Shown: positions 12,320 to 23,190 of the stretch, piece after piece | Layout of the letters: each line of letters begins with the position of its first letter | How positions within the stretch are numbered: the first letter of the stretch is position 1 | Assembly (NCBI GenBank): GCA_028023455.1 | Contig: JAQFVV010006221.1 | Coordinates: forward strand, 4,419,166-4,483,165 | DNA length: 64,000 nucleotides | Reading direction: 5' to 3' | DNA from: Epiperipatus broadwayi | Lineage: Eukaryota; Onychophora; Udeonychophora; Euonychophora; Peripatidae | Program-made: the position numbers and the translations under genes | The notes under the pieces: model-generated | The model's input: the letters and a program-made list of their open reading frames with translations, nothing else | What the model was told of the DNA's origin: nothing | Database searches by the model: none

Positions 12320-14310
12320 ATTGTCATCGTCTCACGACTACGACCAGATTATTGAATAGTAAATATAATACCAATTAAGAGTTAGATTAAGTATAGGAGT
12401 ATTATTATTATATTTTATCTTTATTATTATTGTTGTTGTTGTTGAGGTGTAGTTAGGTATGATGCAAAATACCTTATCATACATGGCTACAGGATATTAT
12501 AAATTAGTAAATGAGTTATTCAAAGAACCTGAGATAATTATATTTTAATGACTGAGAATATAATTTGTTTAGTAATATTATATTAGATTATTTATAATAT
12601 TTTAAAGTCTCGTATGGATTTATATTATTATTTGAAATAAAAGGGGGGATAGTGTTCTTATGCCATTGAGATTGTATCCTTTGGGATATATGCTCAATGT
12701 AGTCCTTCTATTTTACCTTTCACCAAATGTCTCATGATTATTATTATTATTATTTATTACTTATTTATTTAAATTGAACCATATTCTTTATTATTAATTT
12801 GAGCTAGTCTAGTGGTAAAAATTATCGTAAGATATTATTAATACAGTACTCATTTCTATTATATTAAGATTGAAAGTTTTAGCCAGAACATTATTTTATT
12901 TACTTGTTCCTATTATATTGATCAATGTTGAGGATACAGTATATTCAATTCAGTTATTTTTTTATTAATAAACTTGTATAATTGTTAAAATTATTCCAAT
13001 GACTTAATTCTAAATGTTTTTTAGGTCTTATAGGCTGCATCGTCTCTTGGTCACAATACAGTTATAGAGCTTATGTTCTATGAACTAGATTCAAGCATAA
13101 TGGTCTGATATGTAGAATGGGATGTATATTAGTGTTTATGGGCATCCAATGATGATGATGATATTCCCATCAACCATCATCATCATCCTTGTTAGTGCAA
13201 AGAGAATATTCATTAAAGCCCTGCTCTGCATTTTATTTTAGTTTAGTCTCTACTAGACATTAAGTTTATAATTGGCCAGTACACTAATAATACTAAATGG
13301 CCAGAACATTGATTATGGTCAGCATATTTTAATATCCCAGCATTATTGTTTTTGATTATGTATTCTGATGGATTGGCACTTAAGTTGGTGCATCCAAATT
13401 AATGTTTTAATAAAAGCTGGCAAAGTTTCAGTAGTTAGCCTGGTCTACAGCAGACCCATTCCAAATCCGAACACAAGATTGACTGTTGATTTATTTCATT
13501 GTTGATCATTCATGATGATGGATGGTTATTACTTATACTTACTTTTACTTATTTATAATGCTGGTGGATTTATAGTTAATCATAGTTACTATAGGGAATT
13601 AACTGGGCTGATCTCTCAAAGATCTCATGATCTCAGATTCTATAAGATATAACATTACTTATCTATTTATTTTAAAATCTCTTATTTTAATATCTTACTT
13701 CAACATTACTCTAATCTTATATCTAAATTTATATTAAAATTAATTATTTGAAATATCTTTTTGAACTGGAGTTAATGATGATTTTTCCATCCGCCAGGTT
13801 CGACCCACTTACTAACCCATTTTTTTCATCTCTCAAACTTCCCCCATCCTGTTATACAATATATTTTTAAAAAGATCATTCACACACATTCATCCTGCCA
13901 TTTAGAAAACTCAATTGTTATTTGTGTTAAGAACTATCAGCAACTAAGGAAAAAAATATGGTGTTTCTTGATCTTAAAGTTAGAAATAAGTAATATATTT
14001 TTCATGTTGGTGATGGGTGTTGGTGAGCAGCCCAGCCAGGTTTGTTTATTTTATGCATGATTATGTAATAATAACAGTTAAATTTAAAAAAGGGTAATAG
14101 CTTTATCACTCAGAAGTTTATAAGAAGTTCTAGAGCAGATCTGTGTGTACCAGAATCCATCCTGAAACCTCCCAATTCCAAGTCAGATCCTACCCCTGTG
14201 CCAAGCCATGCAAGAGAGAGCTGCAATGACAAGAAAGTATATACAATTTGTTTCTTCCTCCTTTCCTTATGTATTGATTTCCATATTTACATATCATACT
14301 ATTTCCAACT
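12320..14310. other. Gene-free stretch with simple repeats
   Basis: Contains ATT/TTG triplet repeats near 12400-12445 and a facing GATGAT / CATCAT pair near 13150-13188. I see no coding domain. The region 14110-14300 is GC-richer but shows no recognised family. Confidence 0.6.
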
Positions 14311-14616
14311 TTATTAAAACAGGCAAAACTCTCCATACAGTAGTGCCACTCAATGCAAGTCAGAGTAATCAATGGATGCCAGAAGGCTTGTGCATAAAAT
14401 CTCTAGCTAGTGCCTACTCATCCAATATCCCCAGACTAGTTTCTGGCTTGTGGCCTTCATCAGTGAGAAGCCACAAGCCAAAAACTCATCTCAGGACACT
14501 AGATGAGTAGGCACTAGATAGATATTTTATGATGCAAAAGCCTTCTGGCATCCATTGATTACTTTGACCACACTGAATGGCACTACTATGTGGAGAGTTT
14601 TGCCTGTTTTAATAAC
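14311..14616. repeat. Family A ribozyme repeat, inverted pair
   Basis: Two 3' halves of family A face each other. The outer arms are 'ttattaaaacaggcaaaact' on the left and its inverse on the right, with matching 'ccagaaggctt' and 'gcctactcatc' blocks. The centre (about 14455-14480) lies exactly in the hammerhead-like core. The two open frames here, on opposite strands, are by-products of the palindrome and not genes. Confidence 0.8.
14428..14469 (-). ncRNA. Hammerhead-like ribozyme motif, family A, core intact
   Basis: Read on the minus strand: stem I 5' side TTCTCA, core CTGATGA, unpaired A, stem II GGC / loop CACAA / GCC, A, core GAA, palindromic ACTAGT as stem III, C17, then TGGGGA closing stem I with two G-U pairs. 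A six-base palindrome in place of a stem III hairpin is the feature of the small Penelope-linked hammerheads reported to cleave as dimers. Activity is inferred only. Confidence 0.6.
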
Positions 14617-14663
14617 AGTTATGAACAAGTGTAAGAAATGGTGATCATGTGATGTTTAGTAGT

Positions 14664-14859
14664 TATTTCCAACCTTCTTACACACTTAACAATACTATTT
14701 TTTTACACCAAAACTTTACTCTTACAATTTTGACTGCCCTGCAGTCATCGTCAGAAATCTTTATAAATCTCTGATAATGACTGCAGGACAATCAAAACAG
14801 TAAAAATAAAGTTTGGTTGTAAAAACTAGTATTGTTAAGTATATAAGAAGATTGGAAAT
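14664..14859. repeat. Motif B terminus, inverted pair
   Basis: Arms 'atttccaaccttctta...taacaatac' and their inverse enclose two facing motif-B cores: a minus core at 14725-14754 (CTGACGA on that strand) and a plus core at 14771-14797 (CTGATAA). Both have the GACTG-type stem but AAAAC or CAAAAT instead of CGAAAC, so both look inactive. It directly abuts the family A pair. Confidence 0.65.
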
Positions 14860-16284
14860 GGTATGATATGTAAGAAAGTATAAAGTTGGCATTAAGAATT
14901 TATCCAGTTCAGTTCTTTAAGCCTTAAACAACTTTGGAGGAAAATAAATTTATTTTGTTAATTCACTAATAATTTGCTAGTTATATTTGTAATTAAATTA
15001 ATCATTATACAACTTTCTGTTTCTGTTGCCTTAATGTCTCCAGTCACTTAAGACTTAGTGTATTATGAATCTCACATGGTAGACATCATTTCCTGCATTT
15101 TCTATATTAATGGGATTGAATGTTCATAAAGCCACATTGACTCTATATTTTTTATCTTCATTTTCTAACTTTGTATTTTTTATCTTTACTTTAAGGAAAG
15201 TAGTAATGGAACTGATATATTTATTTAGAAATGGTTGCTAATAATAATGAGAAACTCTCTTAGTCCCATTTATATTTATCAATTACTTTAGTCCATTATG
15301 TTCATCATCACTTTTATTATTTTCATAATGAGACTTATTAATCTCTACTTTTGATTTGGCATTCTCACAGTGTAAAAGAATTTGTTAGTCCTTAACATTC
15401 CAATTGACATAGCACTCATAACAGTTTATATACTAACTTACAAAAGGTGTAGATTTTTCAAGCCATGTTTAGTAGCAAATGGGATATTCTTGTAAGTGGC
15501 AATAGATGTGTAAACAAAGGATCTGGGAAACAAAATCATAATTAGTAAAATTTAACATTAAAGAATTAATTATTAAGCACAGTATTTAAAATAGAAATAT
15601 TATTAAAATAGAATAAACAAATAAAGATGCAAAATAAATAAAACGAAAATAATATTATGTAAAATTTGTTTTACTCGCATTCAAGCAATTAATAGTATAA
15701 TCTTCAACTCCCCTCCCCGCAATATTATAAAATATGAGTAATAACAATTAATATACAGTACTAATTAATTTACTAATAAATATATGATTGGTCGACTTAA
15801 GATTAAAAAATATATCATGTTTGGTGACTAAACTTTTATTCATGAAAATTTTTTGGAAATTTGGTCTTATTTCCAAATACTGTTTTTTTCCATAATCATT
15901 GAAGAATAAATGTGTTCTATCTAAACAAATTATCTACAAGTTGTGGCTTTACATTAATGTTGTTCTTTTGCTTGTTTCTTTTACATATTTCAAATAGAAT
16001 ATGATAGGATTTCGTCTTCAAAACCATTGACTACCAGTTCATTTTTTTTTAATTTCTAGATAGTACTTGGATATTTATATCACTTGTGCAAGAGACTTAG
16101 CAACAAACATTCATATTAAATAACACTTTAATTATACTTATTTATTCTATACACACGAGAAATGTTGGCTCCATCCAAATATATGATCTATTATTATATA
16201 CTTTGCACTTTTTTAACACTACCTAAACCTTAATAATACCATTAAGAAATAATATTTTTGTATAAATCCCATATTGTTGTTAAA
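14860..16284. other. AT-rich stretch without a recognisable gene
   Basis: No coding motif, inverted repeat or tandem array of note. Confidence 0.6.
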
Positions 16285-16674
16285 TTAGTAATAAATTAAG
16301 GGGTTGCCAAGATGCTTAAGACTGGCTTATATATAAAAAGTTAAGAAGAGAAAAGGGTGGGACCAACCTTTTCTTATCAAAAACTCTGTCATGTGTTGAG
16401 TCTTGATTGCTCTTCAGACTGCTGTCTTAGCATCTGATTGGCTATCTGAGAAGCAATATTAGACGCATGTGAGAGACGTGTTGAGGCTTGATCGTTATTT
16501 AGGCTGCTGTCTTAACATCTGATTGGCTGTCTGAGAAACAACAGTAGGCACGTGTGAGAGACATGTGTTGAGGCTTGATTGCTCTTCAGACTGCTGTCTT
16601 AACATCTGATTGGCTGTCTGAGAAGCAACTGTAAGCACATGTGAGAGACTGGCAACCTCTTAATTTATTACTAA
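16285..16674. mobile_element. 390-bp terminal-inverted-repeat element
   Basis: The ends are inverted: 'ttagtaataaattaagg...ttgcca' at 16285-16309 and its inverse at 16650-16674, with one mismatch. The interior holds three 86-bp tandem repeats and a short leader at 16310-16392. No coding capacity, so it would be non-autonomous. I could not fix a target duplication because the flanks are AT-rich and ambiguous. Confidence 0.65.
16393..16650. repeat. Three 86-bp tandem repeats, each with an inverted CCAAT
   Basis: Units start at 16393, 16479 and 16565. Each contains 'cttgat', 'ctgctgtctta', 'catctgattggct' and ends 'gtgagaga'. The ATTGG core is an inverted CCAAT box in all three. Confidence 0.9.
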
Positions 16675-17440
16675 TTAAGAAATAATGTGAAATACATATA
16701 ATATTTGCTGCATATGACATAGAAATGTATCATATTTCATTAAATGCGTAAAATGATCAATTCAAATTTTTTTAAATGTTTTTTTTTAATATTTCTGATA
16801 CATTTTGTCTATATTATAACCTGTCAATAGGAAGTAGGTTCTTAAGCAGATACGGCAAGTCCCTACGTTAGGCTATACTGGAATTCTAATAGCATTTTTA
16901 ACAGGCATACCATTTTCAATTCTATTTAATCAATTATAATTAGATAATACTACTTTAACTCCATTGAATATTTCTAAATAAGGTGTAATTAGCTCTAGAA
17001 ATTATGCGACTCATTTTATCCTATCAGCAGATCACATCCCCTTAACATTAAACAAATACAAAAGTATTTGTCCAATGGCATGAGAATACCTAGATACTCC
17101 TCCTTATTATGTATCCAAATACTCTCATGACTAACAATAATGGTCAAATGAATATAATAAACATGTATAATTATTAAATTTTAATTAAACTAATTAATAA
17201 ATTAGACTATCATTTTATTGCACATAGAGCTTTTATTCTTATTATTTCATAGGATGATGATTAGAAATAATCACAATAATAATTTTATATTAATGAGATC
17301 TCTGGATAATCATTGATTTCTATTAACTCTTTCTGAACTCTATGGATAGTGCATCAATCACTAAAAGACTTATAACTTGAATTTATAATCAAACTTATAC
17401 TTCTAAATCAATATTATCATCCAAAGTGTATATATAGTCT
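16675..17440. other. AT-rich stretch without a recognisable gene
   Basis: Nothing recognised on either strand. Confidence 0.6.
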
Positions 17441-17521
17441 AGCATTGGTAGTCGAGAGGTCAGCGACTGCTGCTTTACAAGCAGTTGCCCGGGATAGCGG
17501 GTTCGCTTCCTGGCTGATGCT
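17441..17521 (+). tRNA. tRNA-like sequence, degenerate or SINE head (anticodon UAC if tRNA)
   Basis: An acceptor pairs agcattg with tgatgct, using two G-U pairs. A D-stem GTCG/CGAC encloses a nine-base loop. An anticodon arm gctgc/gcagt holds loop TTTACAA, giving anticodon UAC (valine). The B-box GGTTCGCTTCC is near consensus, and 'TGGTAGTCGAGAGG' suits an A-box. Against a working tRNA, the variable region is 11 bases, the T-stem has a mismatch and one base is unpaired before the acceptor. A short hairpin (tgacac/gtgtca) follows at once, as in a SINE body. Pol III promoter function is plausible; charging is doubtful. Confidence 0.45.
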
Positions 17522-18344
17522 ATGACACATGAGGAAAAAGTGTCATACTTACTACTTTTAACAACAATTCATAATTTAATTGCTTATAAATAAGCATACT
17601 TTAATAATTTGCAATGTTATCAATGACTTATGCGATCCAGGAAGCTTACCGTAAGTTAAAATCTCTTTTAAGAGATGTGTACTCAATTGACTGTTATATT
17701 GTTTTAAACTGGATTAATTTTTCATTTCAATCTTATACTGTATTTTCTGGGTTCGTGTGATGTAGTGACAATGATCTCCTCAAAGAAATGCAACATTTGA
17801 TACTTAAATTAATTTTCAAAAACAACAACTTTAATCAGATCATTTACAAAAATATTAATAAACATTTCAACTAATAAGTAATTTAAAATAACAAAAGTAT
17901 TAATGTTAAATACTTACATAATATAATAACATAAAAAAAAAACATAATTCATATTTAATATTGAATTTCAAAAATCTTACACTTTTCAGCAAAAAAAACT
18001 TTTATTATTGATTACAGTTTTGACTGTACCATGCAGTCTTCATCAGATCTTATTCTATTCTTTCAACTTTCTCCATCTTACTCTGATATTTACAATAAAA
18101 CTAATCAAAAATATATACTTTCAGATGATCCGATGCTATTGTGGTATTTCCCATATGGATACATATAATTTTTCTATATCTCCCAGATCAAATATTTACA
18201 TTAGATAAAGATTTTGTCTTTCTTCCCTTTTTTAATCATTAACCCCCTATGATTTAGGTTTTAAATTATCAAGATATAATGAAAAGAACATTAACTATTA
18301 TATTTAAGTAAGATATTTATTTTATATAGTACTATGTTTTGTAC
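17522..18344. other. AT-rich stretch with one isolated motif B
   Basis: No gene. A minus-strand motif-B relic lies at 18017-18048: CTGATGA, then a GACTG-type stem and CAGTCAAAAC, with the conserved G12 changed to A. Confidence 0.55.
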
Positions 18345-18365
18345 ATTGTAGTATTAATATAATTA

Positions 18366-18455
18366 GCCATTAAGCTAATGCACAGGCACTTTGTGGATTT
18401 TTAAGCTATAAATGAGAGTTTAAAAATCCACAAAGTGCATGTGCATGCCTAATGG
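18366..18455. repeat. Inverted duplicate of a motif-B-type terminus
   Basis: The arms hold 'gccattaagctaatgcac' and 'ctttgtggattttta' facing their inverses. The same sequence recurs at 19020-19080, 19380-19425 and 55065-55110, the last next to a motif-B core and Penelope fragment. Confidence 0.65.
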
Positions 18456-18625
18456 TTTAACACCAATCCTGCCTAAAAGGATAGTGGTGGCTAAGGAAAT
18501 GTGATCATGTGATGCTTAATGGTTTAACACCAATCCTGCCTAAAAGGATAGTGGTGGCTATGGTTGTAAAAGAGCCAAAGACACCAAAATGTATGGGTGC
18601 TGAACTGAGTTCAGACCCATATGAC

Positions 18626-18633
18626 TATATAAG
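18626..18633 (+). promoter_or_regulatory. TATA-like box in family A
   Basis: TATATAAG lies about 150 bp before the ribozyme core and is kept in the copy at 59537-59544. It is absent or mutated in the 33.4-kb copy. Use as a promoter is inferred. Confidence 0.35.
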
Positions 18634-18770
18634 CTATTGAGCTTAGATTGAAAATATTTTTTGTGTTTTTAATTTCATTCTCATAGTTTTGTAGTTAAGT
18701 AGAGATAAAAGGTGTTTGCTAGAGGGTTGCATTAGATTCTAAGATCTAGATGCAGTGCTCTCAGATCCAA

Positions 18771-18812
18771 AGCTCACTGACGAAGGCCACAAGCCAGAAA
18801 CTAGTCTGGGGA
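18771..18812 (+). ncRNA. Hammerhead-like ribozyme motif, family A, core intact
   Basis: Stem I 5' side GCTCA, core CTGACGA (18777-18783), A, stem II GGC/CACAA/GCC, A, GAA, palindrome ACTAGT, C17, stem I 3' side TGGGG. All invariant core bases (CUGANGA and GAA) are present. Stem I is one or two pairs weaker than in the other copies. Confidence 0.6.
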
Positions 18813-18964
18813 TATTGGATGAGTAGGCATTAGATAGGGATTTTATGCACAAGCCTTCTGGCATCCATTGATTACTCTGTTTACCACAGGTGGCAATACT
18901 GTATGGAGAGTTTTGCTCTGTTTATCAACAATTAATGTGCTAGTATAGGAAATGTGATCATGTG

Positions 18965-19440
18965 ATACTTAATGGTTTAATGGCTAATTATTAATATTAC
19001 AGTATATAAAACATAGCACTATATAAATGAGAGTTTAAAAATCCACAAAGCACCTGTGCATTATCTTAATGGCTAAATATTAGTATTACAGTGTATAAAA
19101 CATAGCGCTATATAAAATAAATATCTTATTTACATATGTTTAATTTCAAATAAAAATGACGTATTGTAAATTCTAGAAAATTTCACAAGCGTCATTCATT
19201 CAGGCATAATAAAAGTAATTTAAAGTGATCGCTTAACATCTTCATGCTCTCATTTCCAAATGCTTAAGATTTGCCCGTACATAAATGTTTGGGTCAAAAG
19301 GATAGATGGATTCATTCTACTATCTTTTCACAAAGACTTTATCCTATGTTTGGAAAGTGAATATTCATTTATAGTTTAAAAATCCACAATGTGCATTAGC
19401 TATTAGCTTAATGGCTAATTATTAATATAACTATTATATT
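18965..19440. repeat. Fragments of the motif-B-type terminus
   Basis: Two near-repeats carry 'ggctaattattaatattacagt' and 'acatagc(a/g)ctatataaa' (segments only) at about 18980-19030 and 19070-19115. A longer piece at 19258-19440 ('gtttgggtcaaaaggatagatgg' region) is closely matched at 54965-55110. Confidence 0.6.
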
Positions 19441-20734
19441 GTTGTTTCACTATAACACCCTTATTATAATACAGTGAAATTTACTTTTGTTTATTTTATA
19501 CACCCCCCTCCCATGATATTTGTCTTTTGATCTTTATTTATATATTTTCCTGAAATATTATACCAACTACAAAATTATAAGTTAGTTCAATTTTCTAAAT
19601 TACAACCAAGAAGAATTTTATGGATATACTATCAAATCTGTATCTCTATATTTTCTTAGAATAATTTTCATCTACAATGTAAATAGACTATTCTTTGATA
19701 TATCATAAATCAAATAGTTATCTTTATTTTAACTAATTAACTAGTGATTACCTTTATATCACTGATATATACGTATTGAATATATATTTCCTAAAATTAT
19801 TTGATTCTACAAATTATAAACCAAAATTACTTCTAGTTTCTCATCAATATTAAATTGTTGGCTGTAAAACATAAGATCACTTTTCAAAATATCGTTTTCC
19901 CTTTTCATTTTGTATATTTAGACATACACCCATTCCCTTTTCATCACATATATTATTAACTACTTTGTTTATTTTTCATTATCTATGTATGACATTACTC
20001 ACATTTGTTTATTTAAATCTCTAAGACTATTTGATAAACCTAAAATTTTAAAAATAATGAATAATACAGACAATCGAATTAAATCACTTATTAATTCCAT
20101 TATCCATTGATCTAATCCCCCCTCCTCTTATTGTAAGAACTATATTCAACATATAAAATTAGCATATATACAAACATTACCTGTGATTGTTTTCTTTTAA
20201 AATATAAGATCTCAAAAAAAAAAGTTATACGCAATGCAGGTTGGTTACAGATCCATATTATGATCACTTTGGCTCCATTTATCATCCTCCGAAGATTTTT
20301 TTATGATATCAATATTCATCGGTCATTGCTTTCAATGTATAAACTGTTATTCTTTTCTTTGATAATCGAAGTGTATCAACAATTCCTACATGAATACTAA
20401 TTTGGCATTGGTTGATTATTGTTTAATTTTAATCACCATTGTTATTCTCAAGGAAAATATTTACAATTTTCTTTTTAAAAGTAACTAATAGTATCTTCTC
20501 CATATATTTCTCCCTTCTCAGTCCATTATCTATTTGCTATGTAGATTTATTTTGATTAAATATTTTCCCAGGTGTTTTCTTTATAATAATCATTTTATGT
20601 ATTTTCTTTTTCATTCTCAGATGATAGATATTTCATTTATGTTAACAGACCACTACTGTTCTATACACATATAAACGCAATCTTCATTGAACATACATAT
20701 ATAATACAATGTAAAGTAATACTCTAGTTTTGCA
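19441..20734. other. AT-rich stretch without a recognisable gene
   Basis: Contains a short hairpin at 19448-19482 (tttcact...agtgaaa) and C-rich patches near 19502 and 20117. No coding motif. Confidence 0.6.
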
Positions 20735-21185
20735 TTAACACGTATGTTACATCTTACTAATCAATTATCACTTCCTGTGTTAAATTTATTAAGAACATTA
20801 CAATCTTGAAATATGTATTTTCTGATAGTTAAAATATAATCCAATTTTGCTGTACCTTCATTTGGATGCTTCCATGTCCATTTCCTTTTAACATTTTTCT
20901 CAAAAAAAAAAAAAAGAATTCATAATATAAAGTTTTTCTTTTTCTGCAAATGTCCTCTCTCATTTCTATTACCATAACCAAAATTACCAACAGCACTTTC
21001 ATCTTTTATTTGTTTACCAATTCTAGTATTAAAGTCTCCCATAACAATTTTAAAATGTCGTTTCCTCTGATCAAAAGCCTTTTGTACATCCATATAAAAA
21101 TCTTCTATTACTTCATCACTATGGGAACTTGTTGGGGCATAAACCTGAATTATCTGCATTTGATATCTACTATTAAGTTGTATAA
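20735..21185 (-). pseudogene. RTE endonuclease segment, inverted
   Basis: The minus-strand reading begins MQIIQVYAPTSSHSDE, then 'IVMGDFNTRIGK', 'ESAVGNFGYGNRNERG', 'RKWTWKHPNEGTAKLDYIL' and 'FNTGSDN'. These are the apurinic/apyrimidinic-type endonuclease motifs of RTE proteins: GDFN, and the SDH-like block here degraded to SDN. The N-terminal part is missing and a frame break lies at the T-run near 20905. Confidence 0.88.
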
Positions 21186-21189
21186 CTAA

Positions 21190-23170
21190 TATTTACAGTT
21201 GATATTCCTAATCTTCAGAAACATTCTAATGAATTTAAATTAGAACTTACAAAGTAGATTTTGAACATGATTCAGATTTGAAGGAAATTAATATGAAAAT
21301 AACTGATACACTTTTAAAAACTGCAACAAAGATAGCTGGTAGAAAAAAGCAGCAATTGACCAATAAAATTTATGCTGAGATTAGAGAATTTATGAAGAAA
21401 AAAAGGAATATGAAGATATACAAAAATAATGCATTAAAAAGGATTGAATATCTCGAATTTTGTAAAATGGTGCGGAAAAGAGTTGAAAATAGTATAAGAA
21501 AATATAACTGTGAACTAGCAAGGAAAGCTGTAGAAGAAAATAAGTCTCAAGAATGTAAAACAACATTTTGGTATTGGTAGGAAATTTATATCTGCAATAA
21601 GAAAAAAAGATGAAATTATTACTAAAAAGAGAGATGACATCATGAAATGGGTAAAAGACTTTTATCAAGAATTAAATAGTAATAAAAAACAAGTACCTTC
21701 TATATTTATTACATCTTCCGAATTGCCCAGAATTTTAAATGAAGAAGTGAGACATGCAATTAAATATATGAAGAAAAGAAAGGCTCTAGGTAATGATGAA
21801 ATTACAGTTGATATATTAAAAGAAGCAGATGATGAAATAGAAGTTATATACCAAATGTCTAAATGATAAAGATGTACCAGATGATTGGAAGAAAGCAGTA
21901 TTAATATTAATATTTTAAAAAAATGATAAAAAAAGATATTAGAAATTACAGATCTATCAGCCTTTTATCAGTTTTATACAAAATTTTTACCAAGATAATT
22001 ACAACTTGTCTACAGAGAACATTGGATTTCCACCAACCAAGAGAACAAGCTGGATTTAAGAGTGGTTTTAGTACAGTAGATCATCTCCAGGTATTGAGAA
22101 AAGTTATAGAAAGGACAAATGAATATGAGTTGCCATTATGTTTTGGATTTGTAGATTATGAAAAGGCATTTGATTCTATAAACATTTCTTCAGTGATTAA
22201 AGCATTGGATCATCAAGATATAGATCCAGGATATTGTCATATTTTAAAGAATATTTATAAAAATGCAACAGCAACAATTAGATTATATAATGATACGGGG
22301 AAAGTCAATATTGAGAAGTGTGTAAGACAGGGTGACTCTATGTCTCCAAAACTTTTTACAGGAGTGCTGCAAGAAATATTTTGTGGATTAAAATGGGAAG
22401 CTAAAGGAGGGAAAGTAAATGGAGATTATTTAACTCATTTAGATTTTGCAGATGTGGTTGTTTTTGCAAATCATGCCTTAGAGCTGCAGGAAATGTTGCA
22501 GGAGTTATCAGATGAAAGTTGAAAAGTAGGACTAAAAATAAATGTTAAAAAGACTAAAGTAATGTTATATCGATTTTCTCAAAATATGAAAATAAAGATT
22601 GATTATGATGAGTTAGAAGAAGTTAACAGTTACAAATACCTTGGTCGGATTATTAATACATATGGAAACATAATGGATGAAATTAATCATAGAATTAAAT
22701 TTGGTTGGAGTGCTTTTGATAGAAATAACTTGATACTAAAAGGAAATATGTCTAAGTTTTTAATAAATGGGTTTTACCAGTTCTTACTTATGGATCTGAG
22801 ACTTGGACACTTAATAGAAGAGCAATACAGAGACTTCACACCACTCAAAGAAGTATGGAGAGATGCATGTTGGGAGTAACAAGAAGCTATCAAAAATGCA
22901 ATATATGGGTAAGAGAACAAACAGGTGTTACTGACCTTATTGAAAAAATTAAAAGACTGAAGTGGAGCTGAGCTGGACATAGTTCTAGAAGAGATGATAA
23001 TAGATAGACAATTGAAATTTTAAACTGGATTCCAAGAGATTGTAAAAGACCCAGAAAAAGACCACATTCGATGGATGGATGAAATAAGAAAGTGTGCAGG
23101 GGTGATGTGGAGAAGAGAAGCTAAAGATCAGAAAAAATAAATTGAACTTGGAGAGATCTTCATCCTGCAG
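21190..23170 (+). pseudogene. RTE reverse transcriptase segment, frameshifted
   Basis: The linker reads 'ITDTLLKTATKIAGRKKQQ'. The RT follows with 'AIKYMKKRKALGNDEITVD', 'NYRSISLLSVLYKIFTKI', 'QAGFKSGFSTVDHLQVL', 'GFVDYEKAFDSI', 'VRQGDSMSPKLF' and 'LDFADVVVFANH'. The catalytic motif is ADV instead of ADD, so the second aspartate is lost. The tail region reads 'SYKYLGRIINTYGN' and 'GWSAFDRNNLILKGN', matching the 3.5-kb fragment, and ends in a short GAT-type tail. Frame changes near 21580, 21870, 22520 and 22790. Clear family assignment; dead copy. Confidence 0.9.
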
Positions 23171-23190
23171 TGGATTGATGATGAAAGTAA

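Larger units (their letters stand above)
18438..18960 (+). mobile_element. Family A ribozyme repeat: partial copy then full copy
   Basis: A truncated first unit (18438-18507) ends at 'gatcatgtgat'. A full unit then starts with 'cttaatggtttaacaccaatcctgcc' (segments only) and runs to the 'ggagagttttgc' end near 18925. Ordered landmarks are 'ccaaagacaccaaaatgtat', 'gagttcagacccatatgac', a TATATAAG box, 'aagatctag', the hammerhead-like core, 'gatgagtaggca' and 'gcatccattgattactc'. The unit is about 430 bp with no coding capacity. Tandem partial-plus-full copies with a self-cleaving motif resemble metazoan retrozymes or Penelope pseudo-LTRs. Confidence 0.7.
20735..23190 (+). mobile_element. RTE-type LINE with inverted 5' segment
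   Basis: The endonuclease part (20735-21185) reads on the minus strand. The following linker and reverse transcriptase (21190-23170) read on the plus strand. In an RTE element these domains are contiguous on one strand. The inverted piece ends at the endonuclease C-terminus on its outer side, and the sense piece resumes right after that point, so little is lost. This is the geometry of twin priming at insertion. The 3' end is 'ttcatcctgcagtggattgatgatga', shared with the copies at 3290 and 34714. Confidence 0.85.

Noticed and set aside
14190-14510. Overlapping open frames on both strands
   Set aside because: They follow from the inverted family A repeat and have no domain.
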